Positions 25,220-36,600 of a DNA stretch of 64,000 nt are shown one piece after another. The notes under the pieces were generated by a model, which saw nothing but the letters and a program-made list of their open reading frames with translations, did no database searches and was not told the origin of the DNA. Source of the stretch: Symbiodinium microadriaticum (taxonomy: Eukaryota > Sar > Dinophyceae > Suessiales > Symbiodiniaceae); contig LSRX01000662.1 of assembly GCA_001939145.1 (NCBI GenBank), forward strand, positions 45,244-109,243, given 5' to 3'. The translations under genes and the position numbers were made by a program. The first letter of the stretch is position 1. Every line of letters starts with the position of its first letter.

Positions 25220-25660
25220 ACAAATGCGACTATTATTACCAATATCCAGTATGAATACAAATATTAATATTATTACTAACACTTATGCGAATTTCAATAA
25301 TATATTATTAGTCTTAATATTAATATTGTCACTTGTATTGATTCTATAGTTAATATTACAATATTATTGAAGCTAATACTAGTACTAAAAGATTATTACT
25401 GTAAATACTGATACTAATACTATGCACGTTACTAAGACTACTACCAGTATTACGAATAGTAACATTAATAGACGTCCCCACCCTAATAACAATCTTACTA
25501 CGAATACTGATACTAATACTAATACTCATGCTAAAAATAATAATGATAATTTTAATACGAATACTACTACAAAGACGACCACTATGAGTAATAGTCGTAT
25601 TATAATATTGCGACTACTACAAGTACTACCATTAATACAAAGCCAAGACGATGACTAAGA
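25220..25660. repeat. AT-rich degenerate ATTAATA-type block
   Basis: Irregular array of ACTAATACT / AATATTAAT words, mirroring the AT-rich block at 23,740-24,105 on the other side of the satellite. The asparagine/threonine-rich frame at 25,422-25,658 follows from this composition and is not a gene. Confidence 0.55.
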
Positions 25661-25940
25661 CTAATTGCAAGACCTCGAAACATGCCTGCAAGCTCGTGGC
25701 CCTATAAGCTCGCAGACTTCTAGTGCGTGAGGCCTCGATCGTAGACACACGGCCCCGATCTTAGCATGATGGACGCCTGGCTAGCAAGCAACCAGTCCTG
25801 CTGACACTTCGAAAATGTGACTGCCAGGTCATGTCGGAGGGAAACGACTGGATGACGGAGATGGGTGACTTCTACAATTACATGTTCGACCTGGCAAGCG
25901 GCACCTTGTCTGCTAAGATGCTTCTGTAAAATACAGAACA

Positions 25941-25941
<1 letters not shown>

Positions 25942-25970
<29 letters not shown>
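25942..25970. repeat. (GA)n microsatellite
   Basis: About 14 GA units. Confidence 0.9.
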
Positions 25971-25971
<1 letters not shown>

Positions 25972-26303
25972 ACAGGAGAGATAGAGGGAGAGAGTCCTCA
26001 TATGACAACTCCGAGGAGCTCCCACGCACGAGGACGAAGACGAATTCCAGGATCAGATGAGAGAGCTGGACGGGTGCCTCACCGAGATTGAGGCAAATCA
26101 CATGGGTGAGGGCACCTACTCGAGACAATGTGCCGCAAGCTCCGCCGGTACTACAGACGCTTGCACATAATTCGTCGCGCGTGCAAATGCCAAGCGAGAC
26201 GGCGTCTCACCCGCAAGCAGCCACGACCGGCGGCCTTCAGAGGTGATGTGGCGTAAGACTCAGTGCCCGTAGTTAATCGCAGATGTGCGAGAGAAAGCAG
26301 TGT

Positions 26304-26405
26304 GAGTGTGTGTGTGTGTGTGTATATATATATGCATGTATGTGTGTGGGTGCGTGTGTGCGTGCGTGCGTTTGTGCGTGTGTGCGTGTGCGCGGGCGCG
26401 TGCGG
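26304..26405. repeat. (GT)n-type microsatellite left of an assembly gap
   Basis: TG-rich run with interruptions (TATATA, GCGTGCG) up to the N block; it resumes at 26,728-26,814. Confidence 0.9.
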
Positions 26406-26727
26406 NNNNNNNNNNNNNNNNNNNNNNNNNNNNNNNNNNNNNNNNNNNNNNNNNNNNNNNNNNNNNNNNNNNNNNNNNNNNNNNNNNNNNNNNNNNNNNN
26501 NNNNNNNNNNNNNNNNNNNNNNNNNNNNNNNNNNNNNNNNNNNNNNNNNNNNNNNNNNNNNNNNNNNNNNNNNNNNNNNNNNNNNNNNNNNNNNNNNNNN
26601 NNNNNNNNNNNNNNNNNNNNNNNNNNNNNNNNNNNNNNNNNNNNNNNNNNNNNNNNNNNNNNNNNNNNNNNNNNNNNNNNNNNNNNNNNNNNNNNNNNNN
26701 NNNNNNNNNNNNNNNNNNNNNNNNNNN
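26406..26727. other. Assembly gap (322 N) inside a GT microsatellite
   Basis: Undetermined bases flanked on both sides by GT repeats, so the array is probably long and unassembled. Confidence 1.
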
Positions 26728-26766
<39 letters not shown>

Positions 26767-26814
26767 CGTGTGTGTGTGTGTGCGTGTGTGTGTGTGTGTG
26801 TGTGTCCGTGTGTG
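26728..26814. repeat. (GT)n microsatellite right of the gap
   Basis: Nearly pure GT with a few GGGCG and GCG interruptions. Confidence 0.95.
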
Positions 26815-28858
26815 AGGGTGCAAGGAAAGACAGCAAGAACCGTCACTGGCATGGCACTGGATACAGCTGTGCAAAGTCTTGTGCTGCAGCCTTCCATGCT
26901 CTCCATAGCCACTCCGTGCTAGTTGCACTCCCGCACTCTTCAGAGTTGATTGGCTGTCTCGGCCTCACGTGTGCTCGGACTTGAACGTGTCTCGTCCTCG
27001 TTCTGGTGTGAATCCGCACGGGCAGGGGACCATGGTATGGTTACATAAACGCACTTGAGGTCTTGTCAGAATGCCCTACGTGCAGCTTGCAGGACTCTCA
27101 GAATCTGGAAAGACAGCCCCTGCTCGGTCGTGCAGCTGTCAACATCAGGTGATCAGAGATGCATTGGGCATGGCCAGCGAAGGACACTCCAAGAGTGCAT
27201 CCTGGCCAACGTCGGTGGCCCAGCACGGGATGACACCTTTCGCGATTCGCGGTAGAGGCTTGCACGCCCGTGAACTCGTATCCTGACTGCTAAGCTGGAG
27301 CGACGATACGGAGCTCTAGCACACAGTGCCGATGTTGAGGCCGTTCTGAAATCGCACGTCGACGGGAATGTCATCCGGAGTCATTGTGCGGCCTCGCAGG
27401 AGTTCGTAGCATTTTCGGCGCAACGATCCCTTGGCAGCGCGGACCGAGAAGATAGAGCGACGTTTCGCCGCAGAGGAAGCGCTCGGTGGCGAACCCAGCG
27501 GGTCGTGGGACATGCAGACCGTTCAGAAAGTCGCAAGGGAAATGGCTTTGTGTGCATACACGGAAACATGTGTAGTTTGCTTCCTCAGGTCTGCTCTGGC
27601 GTGCGGCAATGTCCCTGGAGAAGTGCCGGGTCGCGAAAGGACGGATGCTCCGCCACAGTGGGTGTTCTGGTAGGACTGGCGTGGGAACGAATCCTGTGGT
27701 GAGAGGAGAAGCCAACATAACGGTGGCGGAAAACGTCGGGCTGAACCCGCAGGCAAGGATTATGCTGAGAATCTTGTGCTACGCAGCCTGAGTCTGGCCG
27801 GAGGTACTTGATCGACGACCTTCCGGAGATTACATGGTTCGAGGACAACCCTGGCGCATGGATACACACCTTTCTTGACGAGTTGCGAGTCATCGATGCC
27901 GTGGCAGGGATGAAGGACATAAACAGAACTGTGGTTGCAGGAGGACATGCAACCCAGGCTGTGGTTGCCAAGCGGCACTTCGTCATTTGACTGCCATGCA
28001 TGCAACTACCCTTGAAACACATACCGGCAGCAAGCGTGTTTGGGAGCATCAGGTATACTTGATTCGATCTCTTCTTCGCCTCGTACAACAGGGCGACCGA
28101 ATGGCGTTGTACAACTTCATCCTTGGCTACTACGAGGATGTACTAAGACGACATCCATCATTGAGTGATGCATTACCTGATCCAGCAGAAGAAGATCTAA
28201 CATTTCGCGAATGGGCCAGCGTCTTCCTCACGGCGGTGCATAATTTGGTGAGATCCTGAACCAGACCGGGTGCACTCTGCTCTGCTCGCTCCTGCTTTGC
28301 ACGGCCCGGCAGGTCACCAGCGGGATGGGCATCCGATTGGAGTACAAGGTCGCCTGCCGGTGGCTTCCCGCCGCCTCCGTCAGCGCGGACGCCGTACATC
28401 AGTACGAGCTTGGACTACTCCGCAAGAGAGCCGACCGCTTGCAGGAGGACTCGCTCTGCCGCTGCCTTGTCACAGTCTGCTTGTGCTTGCGCTCTCTTGT
28501 CTGCGGGATACCTGTAACAAGGACGCACGCTAGGGGGTTCCCGAGACCATCTGCGGTCTTAAGACGGCTGGGTTGCTGGTCGCTGTTACCCCTTGCCTGC
28601 AGCCCTTCGCACGCACGCTGCCTTGTGCACTTTCTCTTGATTGGTTTTGATTCAGTCATGTGCTGGCATGTTGGCCGTCCTCTCTGTCAGCACCCGGGGC
28701 TCAAGATTGCGGACATAAGGCCCATGCATGCGTCGGAGTCTTGCACCCAAATCCTGCTGCTGATCTGGAGCCGCCTCCTGGTGTTTCAGGATGGGTGGTC
28801 AGGGGTCGTGCTGAGTGGTAACCTCTCTTCTCTGCTGACCCAGGCATGCTTATCGCAG

Positions 28859-29130
28859 GACATGCGCTACATCATCTATGACAACGCGTGCGCCGTGCAA
28901 CGCATGATATCCGCTAGACTCTAGACTGCGTCACATGCGACCCGGGCAGACACCTTTCCGGCTTGGAATCAACTGGACAGCCTCCAGAGTGGGTCATCGA
29001 CCGCTTGCACCTGACGTACCACAAGGCCTGCCAGGATCCGACAAGCTCCAGGCACGGCGCCGTCAGATTATGCGAGCCTCACGGGCGTGGACACGGAAGC
29101 CGCGGAGCAGGTCTTTCACGTGGCCAATCG
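28859..29130 (+). pseudogene. KDZ-like transposase fragment, frameshifted
   Basis: Three pieces lie in the order expected of the KDZ (Kyakuja-Dileera-Zisupton) transposase catalytic region: MRYIIYDNACA (28,862 on), WVIDRLHLTYHKACQDP (28,991 on) and GVDTEAAEQVFHVANRW (29,084 on). The last is one frame away from the second, implying a 1-nt indel at about 29,058-29,070, and stops separate the first from the second unless they are spliced. The exon at 28,859 follows AG^G. The assignment rests on remembered motif patterns only, so it is tentative; the copy looks inactive. Confidence 0.4.
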
Positions 29131-29289
29131 CTGGCAGGCGGGTCGTCGTGTTACACAAATACACGTAGTTTCGAGCAAGCGGACATGTACATTACATCAG
29201 GACAGAATAAAGATGGCCCATTGCACAGTGTACAGACCGAAGTCCTCGACGTGCCTAGTTGCTAGAAAAAAGGTATGCCGGTTCACAGT

Positions 29290-29995
29290 TTAGGCTCACC
29301 AGTCCTGTTTATAATTCAGGCCCAGAACGGGACGTACCCCATCATCGGCACCCGGCCCATTCTGAAATGGCTTTTTATGTAAACTAAGAAACCACCAACA
29401 AATCCAGGAAATATTGCATTAAAACGTAAAGCCCGAACCACCAACGCTAAACTACAAACGTGTATGGTTTAGGCCCGAGTCCGGCAAAATTACAAACGTT
29501 TGCAGTTTAGGCGCCAGGCCTGTTTGTAATTTAGGCCCGGAATGGGGGGTACCCACCCCACCATCGGCCTCCCGCCCAATCTGAAATTGCTTTTTATATT
29601 AAGACTTTATCACCCAAGACACCGCCCCAAGGAAATCTCGCCCTAAACCACAAAGCCCACACCAAAAAACTATAAACGATCTCGCCTTCAACCATAAAGC
29701 CCAAGCCATAGACGCTAAACTACAAACGTTAGCAGTTTGGGCCCGAGTCCGGCTAAACCATAAACAGTTGAACAGTCCAGAGCAAAAATGCTTCTTTACA
29801 AACAGAATTTGTCACCCAAAATACCACCCCAAAATCCAGGAAATTTTGTCGCCCTAAACCATAAAGCCCAAACCATGGACGCCAAAACTATAAACGTTTA
29901 TGGTTTAGGCCGCAGTCCGCCTAAATTATAAACGGGGATTGCCAAAATTTGACGAAAATCTGCCGTAAACTATAAACGTTTATAGTTTAGCGCAC
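29290..29995. repeat. About 216-bp tandem repeat with embedded palindromes
   Basis: The block CCTGTTTATAATTCAGGCCC at about 29,303 recurs at 29,519 with the same downstream order (ATCGGC, CCGCCCA, TCTGAAAT, GCTTTTTAT); a third, more diverged unit follows. Each unit holds short palindromes centred on AAACGTTT, flanked by TAAACTATA-like arms. The best, at 29,966-29,989, is a perfect 24-bp palindrome with half-site TAAACTATAAAC. I see no open frame. Confidence 0.6.
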
Positions 29996-30662
29996 AATTG
30001 TTGATAGTTTAAGAGACTGTCTGCGAAGGTTTTAGGGTATAGATACATTAATAGGTCAGTACTGACGGCGACCGACTGCTTAGCGGTGGCACGGCCAGCT
30101 CTCTGGTAAGACAGTTGAACCACTGTCTAGGCATATTGTGTGATGCTATGGAAGCCGCTTGCGGGGGTGGATTTGGCAGCGGTGGGCCGACAGAGCCCAC
30201 CGCGAGCCCACCGCGGCATGCCACCCCTAGTTTAACGGTTTCAGGTTTAGGCTGTAGAACTTAGGGTGTAGAGTTTTTATGGTTTGGTAGCTCAGGTTGG
30301 CATAATACGGTAACCATAGGTATTCATACTGATTATATATGGAGAACCCCAAGTAGAGTGCTTATAACTTATAACCTTACGGCTGCAGCGACGCCTTCAT
30401 AACGTTGGTTTTTTTGAAAAAGCCACGAGATGCGGTGAACATGTGATAGAGCATAGCTACGGAATCCGCAAGACCTTCCCGGCAGGAGTAGCTGTGGCGG
30501 GCTTAGCAAAAGCAGCAGGGCTGTAGATGTCTCACCTTTGGGCTGCGGAATATAGGGGCCTTCATAAGTAGCTATACTTTCTTGGGGGGTTCCTGATTAT
30601 AGCTATAATGTAATCTACCCCAAAACCCTACTCTAACTGGGGTTTACGTCCCCACATTTTCC
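29996..30662. other. Spacer, no gene seen
   Basis: Unique-looking DNA with a few TTTAGG-like words, a GGGGGGTTCCTGATTATAG unit resembling the minisatellite at 10,950-11,110, and a GC-rich stretch near 30,165-30,225 containing GAGCCCACCGCGAGCCCACCGC. Nothing coding is recognised. Confidence 0.4.
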
Positions 30663-33160
30663 ATGGGATTTCCATCGAGCCCCAGTCCGCAGGCCCTCCG
30701 AAGGCCGCGAAATCTGCTTTTTTTTCTCGTCCAAACCAGAAAAGTTTCAAGGAAGGAAGGCTCCAAGACGGAGCACAAGCTTTGGAGCACCGTAATGCTC
30801 TTGCAGCAGCCTCAGCAATTGCAAAGTTCCATCAGAACAAGTAGAGTTCCTGTTGCTCCTCCTCCTGCTATTCATACTCCTACTACTATTATCACCACCA
30901 CCTCGATCATACAAGTTCCGCGACTGCGACTTCGCGACACTACCACTACCACCTGACGTGTCGTCGTGGTGGTCGCTGTTGCAGCTGCTGCCGATGTCCT
31001 TGATGTTTTATCATTCAGACCCCCAAGCCCTAAACCCTAAACCATCTTTTAATTTTAAACCCTACACCCCTCCAAAACCCCCTCCTTCTGCCGCCAGGAG
31101 GTCCTGGCCCCGGCCTTGCGCAACTGGGCCACGCGGCACGGCCTGGCCGGGGCGCGAGGGCCTCGAGGCTTCCGTGAGGCGCCGGCTTTTGGGCTCCTAT
31201 AAGGAGGGCTTGTTTAGGGGTTTGAGGGTCTTAGTCTTAGGGGTTTAGGGGCTCCTCGCATGCCAGTGAAAGGAAGTACTGGTAGCTGAGGGAGGTGTCC
31301 TTATATTCACGTTCCTGCCGCAAGACTGCGAAGGAACCCCAAACTGCAGCCAGAAACCCACCGAAAGCCGATCTTCAGGTCCAGACGTTTGCAGCGAGTC
31401 GGCTTACCTGAGACTGCTGCTTAAGCACGCCTTCAACCTACTCATGCTCGTCGTGGACCCCAACATCGAATGGAAGGACGTCTTCCTGCAATATCCTGCC
31501 GCAGCTCCACTCAGACGCCGCTCGGAAATTATCTCAGCCCTGACTGGAAGTTTCAAGAAAGGCCGGGACCTTTCGTGGGTGTACTCGCGTTTGGGTTTAG
31601 GGTTCAGGGCTTGGGTTTCATAGAAACAAGTGTGAGGGTTGTTCCAGCTTTCTAGCCGACGAGGCATGGGGGCCCAGACGAGCCCGCGAGGAGCTTGACT
31701 GCAGCACGGTTGGTGAATGCAGCGTGACCGCATACCTTCGTGAAGACTGTCATAAGAATTTCGCAGCTATATAAGAAACTAGCGGACATTCAGAAGGCTC
31801 TCTTTTTTTGGCCCTCCGTGCTCTCTTCGGCCCCGAATTTCCTAGGATTTACAGTGTCACTCCGCCCCCGGAAGTCGGAACCATGGCGTTCTCCGCTGAA
31901 GCTTTCTCCTTTCGAGCCGGCTGGGCTGTCGGTAGTAATAAAAGTAATAATAGTAGTAGTACTAATAGTAATAATAGTAGCAATCATAGTAGTGAGAATA
32001 GAAATAGTAGTAGCAATAATAGTAGGGTATGACAGCAGAAGTCTCCGCCCCCATCAAAGGGAAGCTTTTTTAGCCCAAAACGAGATTGCTCTTCTAGTGT
32101 AGTGTGCACCTTCGCTTCATCCCGTGGTGACTTCAGAGTTCTCAGCTTTGAGGCTTCGGGGTATGAGGGTTTTATCTTCTAGGGATTTTCTGACTGCAGT
32201 TCCTCCGGTCGAATTCCAATCACCGCCCTGCTGAAATCGTGAAATTCCGCTGACTTTATCCGCGTACAGTAATCCCCTCCAACATGATGCTTTTTACTTC
32301 CCCAGAGCCTGCCCAGCGCGTGAGCCGTATGAGGGGGAAAGTCAGGTATCGCTGAAAGATCGGGCTCCTACATGGTGTTTGCCGGCTTGGAGGGGCTGGT
32401 GTTTTCCATCGCCTGGCGTCACATCAGCGCCCCTCGACAGAAGTTCTTGGTCACTTATGCATCTACCATAAGGGTTGCCTATTGTGGAGACACAAGAATT
32501 GAATGCCGAGCGTTTGTGTTGCCGCTTTGAGTGAGCTGCTTCCAAACAGCTGCTTCCAAGCCATACCCCGTACATGGCCGTATTTGCGAAACAACCGTTG
32601 AGAGGCGACTCTCAGTAGTGCTTTAGACCTTTCAGGACGACCTTGTGCACTATTTGTGGGGTAGCTTTGTGATCCCTTCCCTAACATCAAGCCCGCCCAC
32701 CCTCAGCAGTTGTGTCAGGATCCTCCATGTCGTCGGCGAGATCGTGGCAGTGGCTACCGGAGGAAGGGAGCTCTCCTTGAAAATCCTTGTGTTCGAGAGA
32801 CAGGAAACAAGAGTGCATAGCAGTCAGCAAACGTGTGACCCTGGAGGACTCGCGCTACATCTCTCTTCGCGGAGAAAATGAGTCTGAGCCACGGGTAGTA
32901 CTAGGGGCTTAAAGGGTCCCTTCAATTTAGACACACAAGGCCATCGATGTGCAAAAGAGCATCCAAACCTTATGATGGGTGTTGAATGGCACTGCAGGGT
33001 CCCCCCCTCTAATTCGCAGTCGTGTGTCTTTCTGGGCTTGACTCTAACAGGGAATGGCGTACCCTACCGAGTGACCCGGCTAACCCTGAAGCCTGAAAGT
33101 CTGAAATCGACGCAAGCTTTCCAGTTTCGCTTCGATCGCTCACGGCTCGTCACGACTTGA
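30663..33160 (+). CDS. Intron-rich gene of unknown function, ending just upstream of RPS24
   Basis: A series of protein-like exons, most following AG^G: 30,663-30,692 (MGFPSSPSPQ), 30,752-30,842 (GAQALEHRNALAAASAIAKF), 31,098-31,155 (EVLAPALRNWATRHGLAGA), 31,395 to about 31,570 (SAYLRLLLKHAFNLLMLVVD, PNIEWKDVFLQ), 31,674-31,775 (ELDCSTVGECSVTAYLRED), 32,359-32,450 (GSYMVFAGLEGLVFSIAW, RHISAPRQK), 32,719-32,776 (ILHVVGEIVAVATGGRE), 32,804-32,870 (VSKRVTLEDSRYISLR), and 33,051-33,160 (GVPYRVTRLTLKPES ending SRLVTT and a stop). Phases agree at several joins, including both joins between 32,719 and 33,160. Three segments are hydrophobic enough to be membrane-associated. I do not recognise the family. 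The 5' exons are less certain than the 3' ones. Confidence 0.5.
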
Positions 33161-33603
33161 TTCCGCCGTTGCGGCTCCGGGCGCCGCCTCTCGCAGGTGA
33201 GGTGAGCTGCCAGCACCTCGTCTCGAAGCTGGTAGGGCTTGGGGGTTTTGTTGAGTGAGGGTTTCAGGGGCCTTTTTCTCCATCAATTCCTCACTGTCCC
33301 GAAGTTTAAAAAAATTGTGAGTTAGTTGATGTGTTGCAAGGAGACCGTCAGTCCACAGATTGCTCAGCAAGTGTGGTAGAAGGAAGCGTGATGCATCCTG
33401 AGAGCAGCTCCTCCTAACGTACTCGCTGCCCTACTTTCAACCCAGGTGGCTCCAAGGACTCAGCACCTTTGAGCCTAAGAGTCATTGACTTCACTCAAAA
33501 CCCCTGGCAACTGATGCTGTCAAGGAACCCCCCATTTTTCAATGAAGCCTTGGCCTTGGCCTTGCGAAGCCTCGCAGCCCGAGGTCCGCCTGCACGAGCA
33601 ACC

Positions 33604-36600
33604 ATGGGGGAATTTACCATCCGCACCCGCGGCCTGGCCGATTTTGAGACGAAGACTCCTGTGAGTAAAGGGGACAAAAGTGCATTCCCCGTATAGAGCA
33701 CTCGTATTTCTTGAAAAGCTTATCAAGGAAAGCAACACCCGAAGCAGTGGCAAAGTAGCATTCCCTAAACCCTAAACCCTAAAAACCCTTTCCGTAAGTC
33801 GAACTCTTTTCTTCCCTCCGGACTACTGGAGGGCGGCCCCTAGCGGCCCATAGCGGCATCCTGAAGATGCCAAGTGGCCGGAGATTTGAAACCTTGCTAT
33901 ACTAGTAGTAAGAATAGTGCGACTACCACTAGTCACTACTGATAGTGATAATAATAACACTGATAATAACAGTAGTTCTTATAATCATAACATGAGAAAG
34001 GAGGCTTCTTTCCCTTCCGAGGCAAGTTTCAGACGAACCCACTCCTGGGTCGGAAGCAGTTCGTCGTGGATGCTGCTCGGCCCGGCTACTGCTGCCATGA
34101 TGCGGATGATGATGAGAAAGAAGCGGTGAGAATGTGATGAAGATAGATGACGATGGTGCCGATGATGGTGTCAGCGACAACGCCGACGATGAGGACAACA
34201 ACTAGTTCCAGCTATGTCTAATGCAAGTATTTGTCGTCGTCATCATCGTCGCCGTCGTCCTTCCGAGCATAATGATCATGACCGGCCAAGCTTGTATGCT
34301 TGAGGGTTTCTGAGGTTTGGCCAGGCTCTTTAAAGCCGCAGGGCTTTGTCTTCGAGTCCATGGATTCAGGAACGTGGGCTGAAGGCGCAACATGCTCCAG
34401 GGCCTCTAGGGTTTCACGATTCAGTCTAGGGTCTATGATGCCAAGTGACCGTCATCAGGCCATTGTGCGCATCCCAAAGTGGACTCCTCCTGCGGTTTTT
34501 GTACTGTGTTCGAAGTCTTCCAACTGCGTTCACAGAGCCTTGCCTTGCCTTGCCTTGCCTTGCCTTGCCTTGCCTCGCTTCGCCTCGCCTCGCCTCGCCT
34601 CGCCTCGCCTCGCCTGGCCTGGCCTTGCCTTGCCTTGCCTTGCCTTGCTCTTTAAGGGTGACCAACTCCATTGTTCAACTCAGACCCAAGGCCATGAACC
34701 CCAAACCGTAGAACCTTACGACGCGGAAGCCTCAGCCTGAACCCCAAAACATGGGCGCCCTAACACTCAATTCCAGAGCGACCCAGGTGATCCACCCCTC
34801 CATGGCAAACGTCTCCAGGGACGACCTGGGTGCGAAGTTGGCAAAGATGTACAAGGCGTTTCGGCTTAGTGTTTGGGTGTCGGGTTTCGGTTTGAGTAAC
34901 CTGAGACAGAAGAAAAGTGCAATGTATCTTCACCGCAAAACTCTAAACCGGAGCCTGTGCAGAATTTTGCGGCCATTGGCATGACGATGACATGCGCTTA
35001 TCCTTTCTGCCCGTGTCTGGGTCAAAGTGCTCGCCCTCACTCAGACCCCAGCTAGAGAAAATGCGAGAAGCTCACGGACAGCAAGTGAAGTTTAAAAGCC
35101 CTGCCCGGGCAACCCATGCCTCACTTTCTCGCATGGTACAACCGGACCGCATGAACCCACATAGTCATCATAGTCATAGGGTTCCACCTGGCGGTGCAGG
35201 TCGGAGTGAACTCCGATCTTACATAGGCCGACCAACGGCCAAAATCCTTTAAAAGACCCTCGAAAAATCTATAAAACAATTGAACCCTGCTGGTCGAACC
35301 CTTAGGAGAATTCATTCCTCGATGCTCGCAGGGGTTTGCAGTATAGCATGCCCCCCCATACCTGCACGACACCATACCTGGCGCATGACGAAACAACCCT
35401 AAAGCCTGTTCTGTTAAGGGCTCGGATAGGTGCATGACTCCAAGTGCATCCAGCTCTTCAGCTTCAAGACTGCCTTCGGCGGCGGCCGAAGCACAGGACC
35501 CTGAACTGCTGTCACCTTGCAAAGTGGGGTCTTCTTCCTGGAAGCCTCTGCGCTGACATGACTTTTCGTTGAGTGCTTTGCCCTGCAGTAAGGTGCTTCT
35601 ACAGAGCAGGAGAAGCAAAGATCGGGGAGTTCTGGTTGTCCCGGGGCAGAGGCCTTTGTAAGAGCCCCTCGCTTGCCCTCGGCAGGATTCGGTCTGATCT
35701 ACGAGAACCTGGCCACTTGACTCCGCTTGAAAGTTCAGCGCTCCTGCTTGTACAAGGGCTACTCGTAGCTAACTTGTTCGTGCTCATGTTGTTGGGCTCG
35801 TCTGGTTAATCTCGTTGTAGCCTTTCTGGACGTGACTTGTGACCTGATCCGAGCGAGCACAGTGATCCTACACGCAAGGTAGGCCTCATCCTAAACCCAA
35901 GATCCACACCTGTCAGCCGAATATCTGCGGCCTGAGGAGAAGATGAATCCCGGCAGCAATGAGTCCAATGGGGACTTCGCAGCTGGATGTTTACACAAAA
36001 CCCTCTGCTCATTTGCTGCTGTTGATGTCTTGGGTAGTGGTATCTAATAACGGTGACGAGTACTCGTAGAAGGAGAGCTGCAAAGGCTGTAAATATATCG
36101 GTAAGAGCCCATGACAGGCCTCTGCTTTGAGTAGGCCAACTGCTCCGAGCGGCCTTGATTTTCATTGTGGCTCTTATTGTAGGTAAAATGATTGAAATGA
36201 TGCTGCGATTGTGACCGGCCCGGGAGGATAGCGATGGAGCTGGGCCAGGGGACTGTCGTCCTGTCGGCCGTCAGGAATGTACTAGCCATGTCAGGGTGAG
36301 CCTCAGGGCGGCTGTGGACGTACATGTTGTAGCCGGATGTCCTAGTAGCAGTAATCAAAAAAAGCAATGCTGCTTTATTAATGTTTCCACCGACAAGAGC
36401 CAGCGGCAGGATAAACGTGACAAACATTTCAGTTGGAACCGTGACAGGAGCATTGCAGCAAACTACGACAAGCATGCTGGAGCTGCAAAAACAGATGGCA
36501 GAGAAAGTCAGGACAAACTCAGGGAAGCATGGCATGGACGGTGGAGGAACATTCAAATTGTGCAAGGACTCGAAACTGTCATCATCCAGGTCGCTTGCCG

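Larger units (their letters stand above)
25770..28257 (+). other. Exon-like fragments of decayed mobile DNA
   Basis: Several stretches have protein-like composition but no complete frame: 25,770-25,910 (includes LLTLRKCDCQVM, EGNDWMTEMGDFYNYMF), 26,035-26,110 (EDEFQDQMRELDGCLTEIEA), 27,808-27,990 (ITWFEDNPGAWIHTFLDELR) and 27,987-28,257 (RVWEHQVYLIRSLLRLV, then FREWASVFLTAVHNL before a GTGAGA donor). They lie upstream of the KDZ-like remnant in the same orientation and may be its N-terminal part or another element. A (GA)n run, (GT)n runs and an N gap interrupt them. I do not recognise a domain with confidence. Confidence 0.3.

Noticed and set aside
26151..26984. Frames of up to 253 codons rich in HTHT or VCVC
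   Set aside because: GT/CA microsatellite plus a 322-N gap.
27092..27115. GLSESGKT, matching a Walker A pattern
   Set aside because: Surrounding frame lacks any Walker B or helicase motif and soon stops; an eight-residue pattern match alone is weak in 64 kb.
27281..27702. 140-codon + strand frame and overlapping minus-strand frame of 115 codons
   Set aside because: Both strands are open, no motif or splice logic favours either, and composition is unremarkable.
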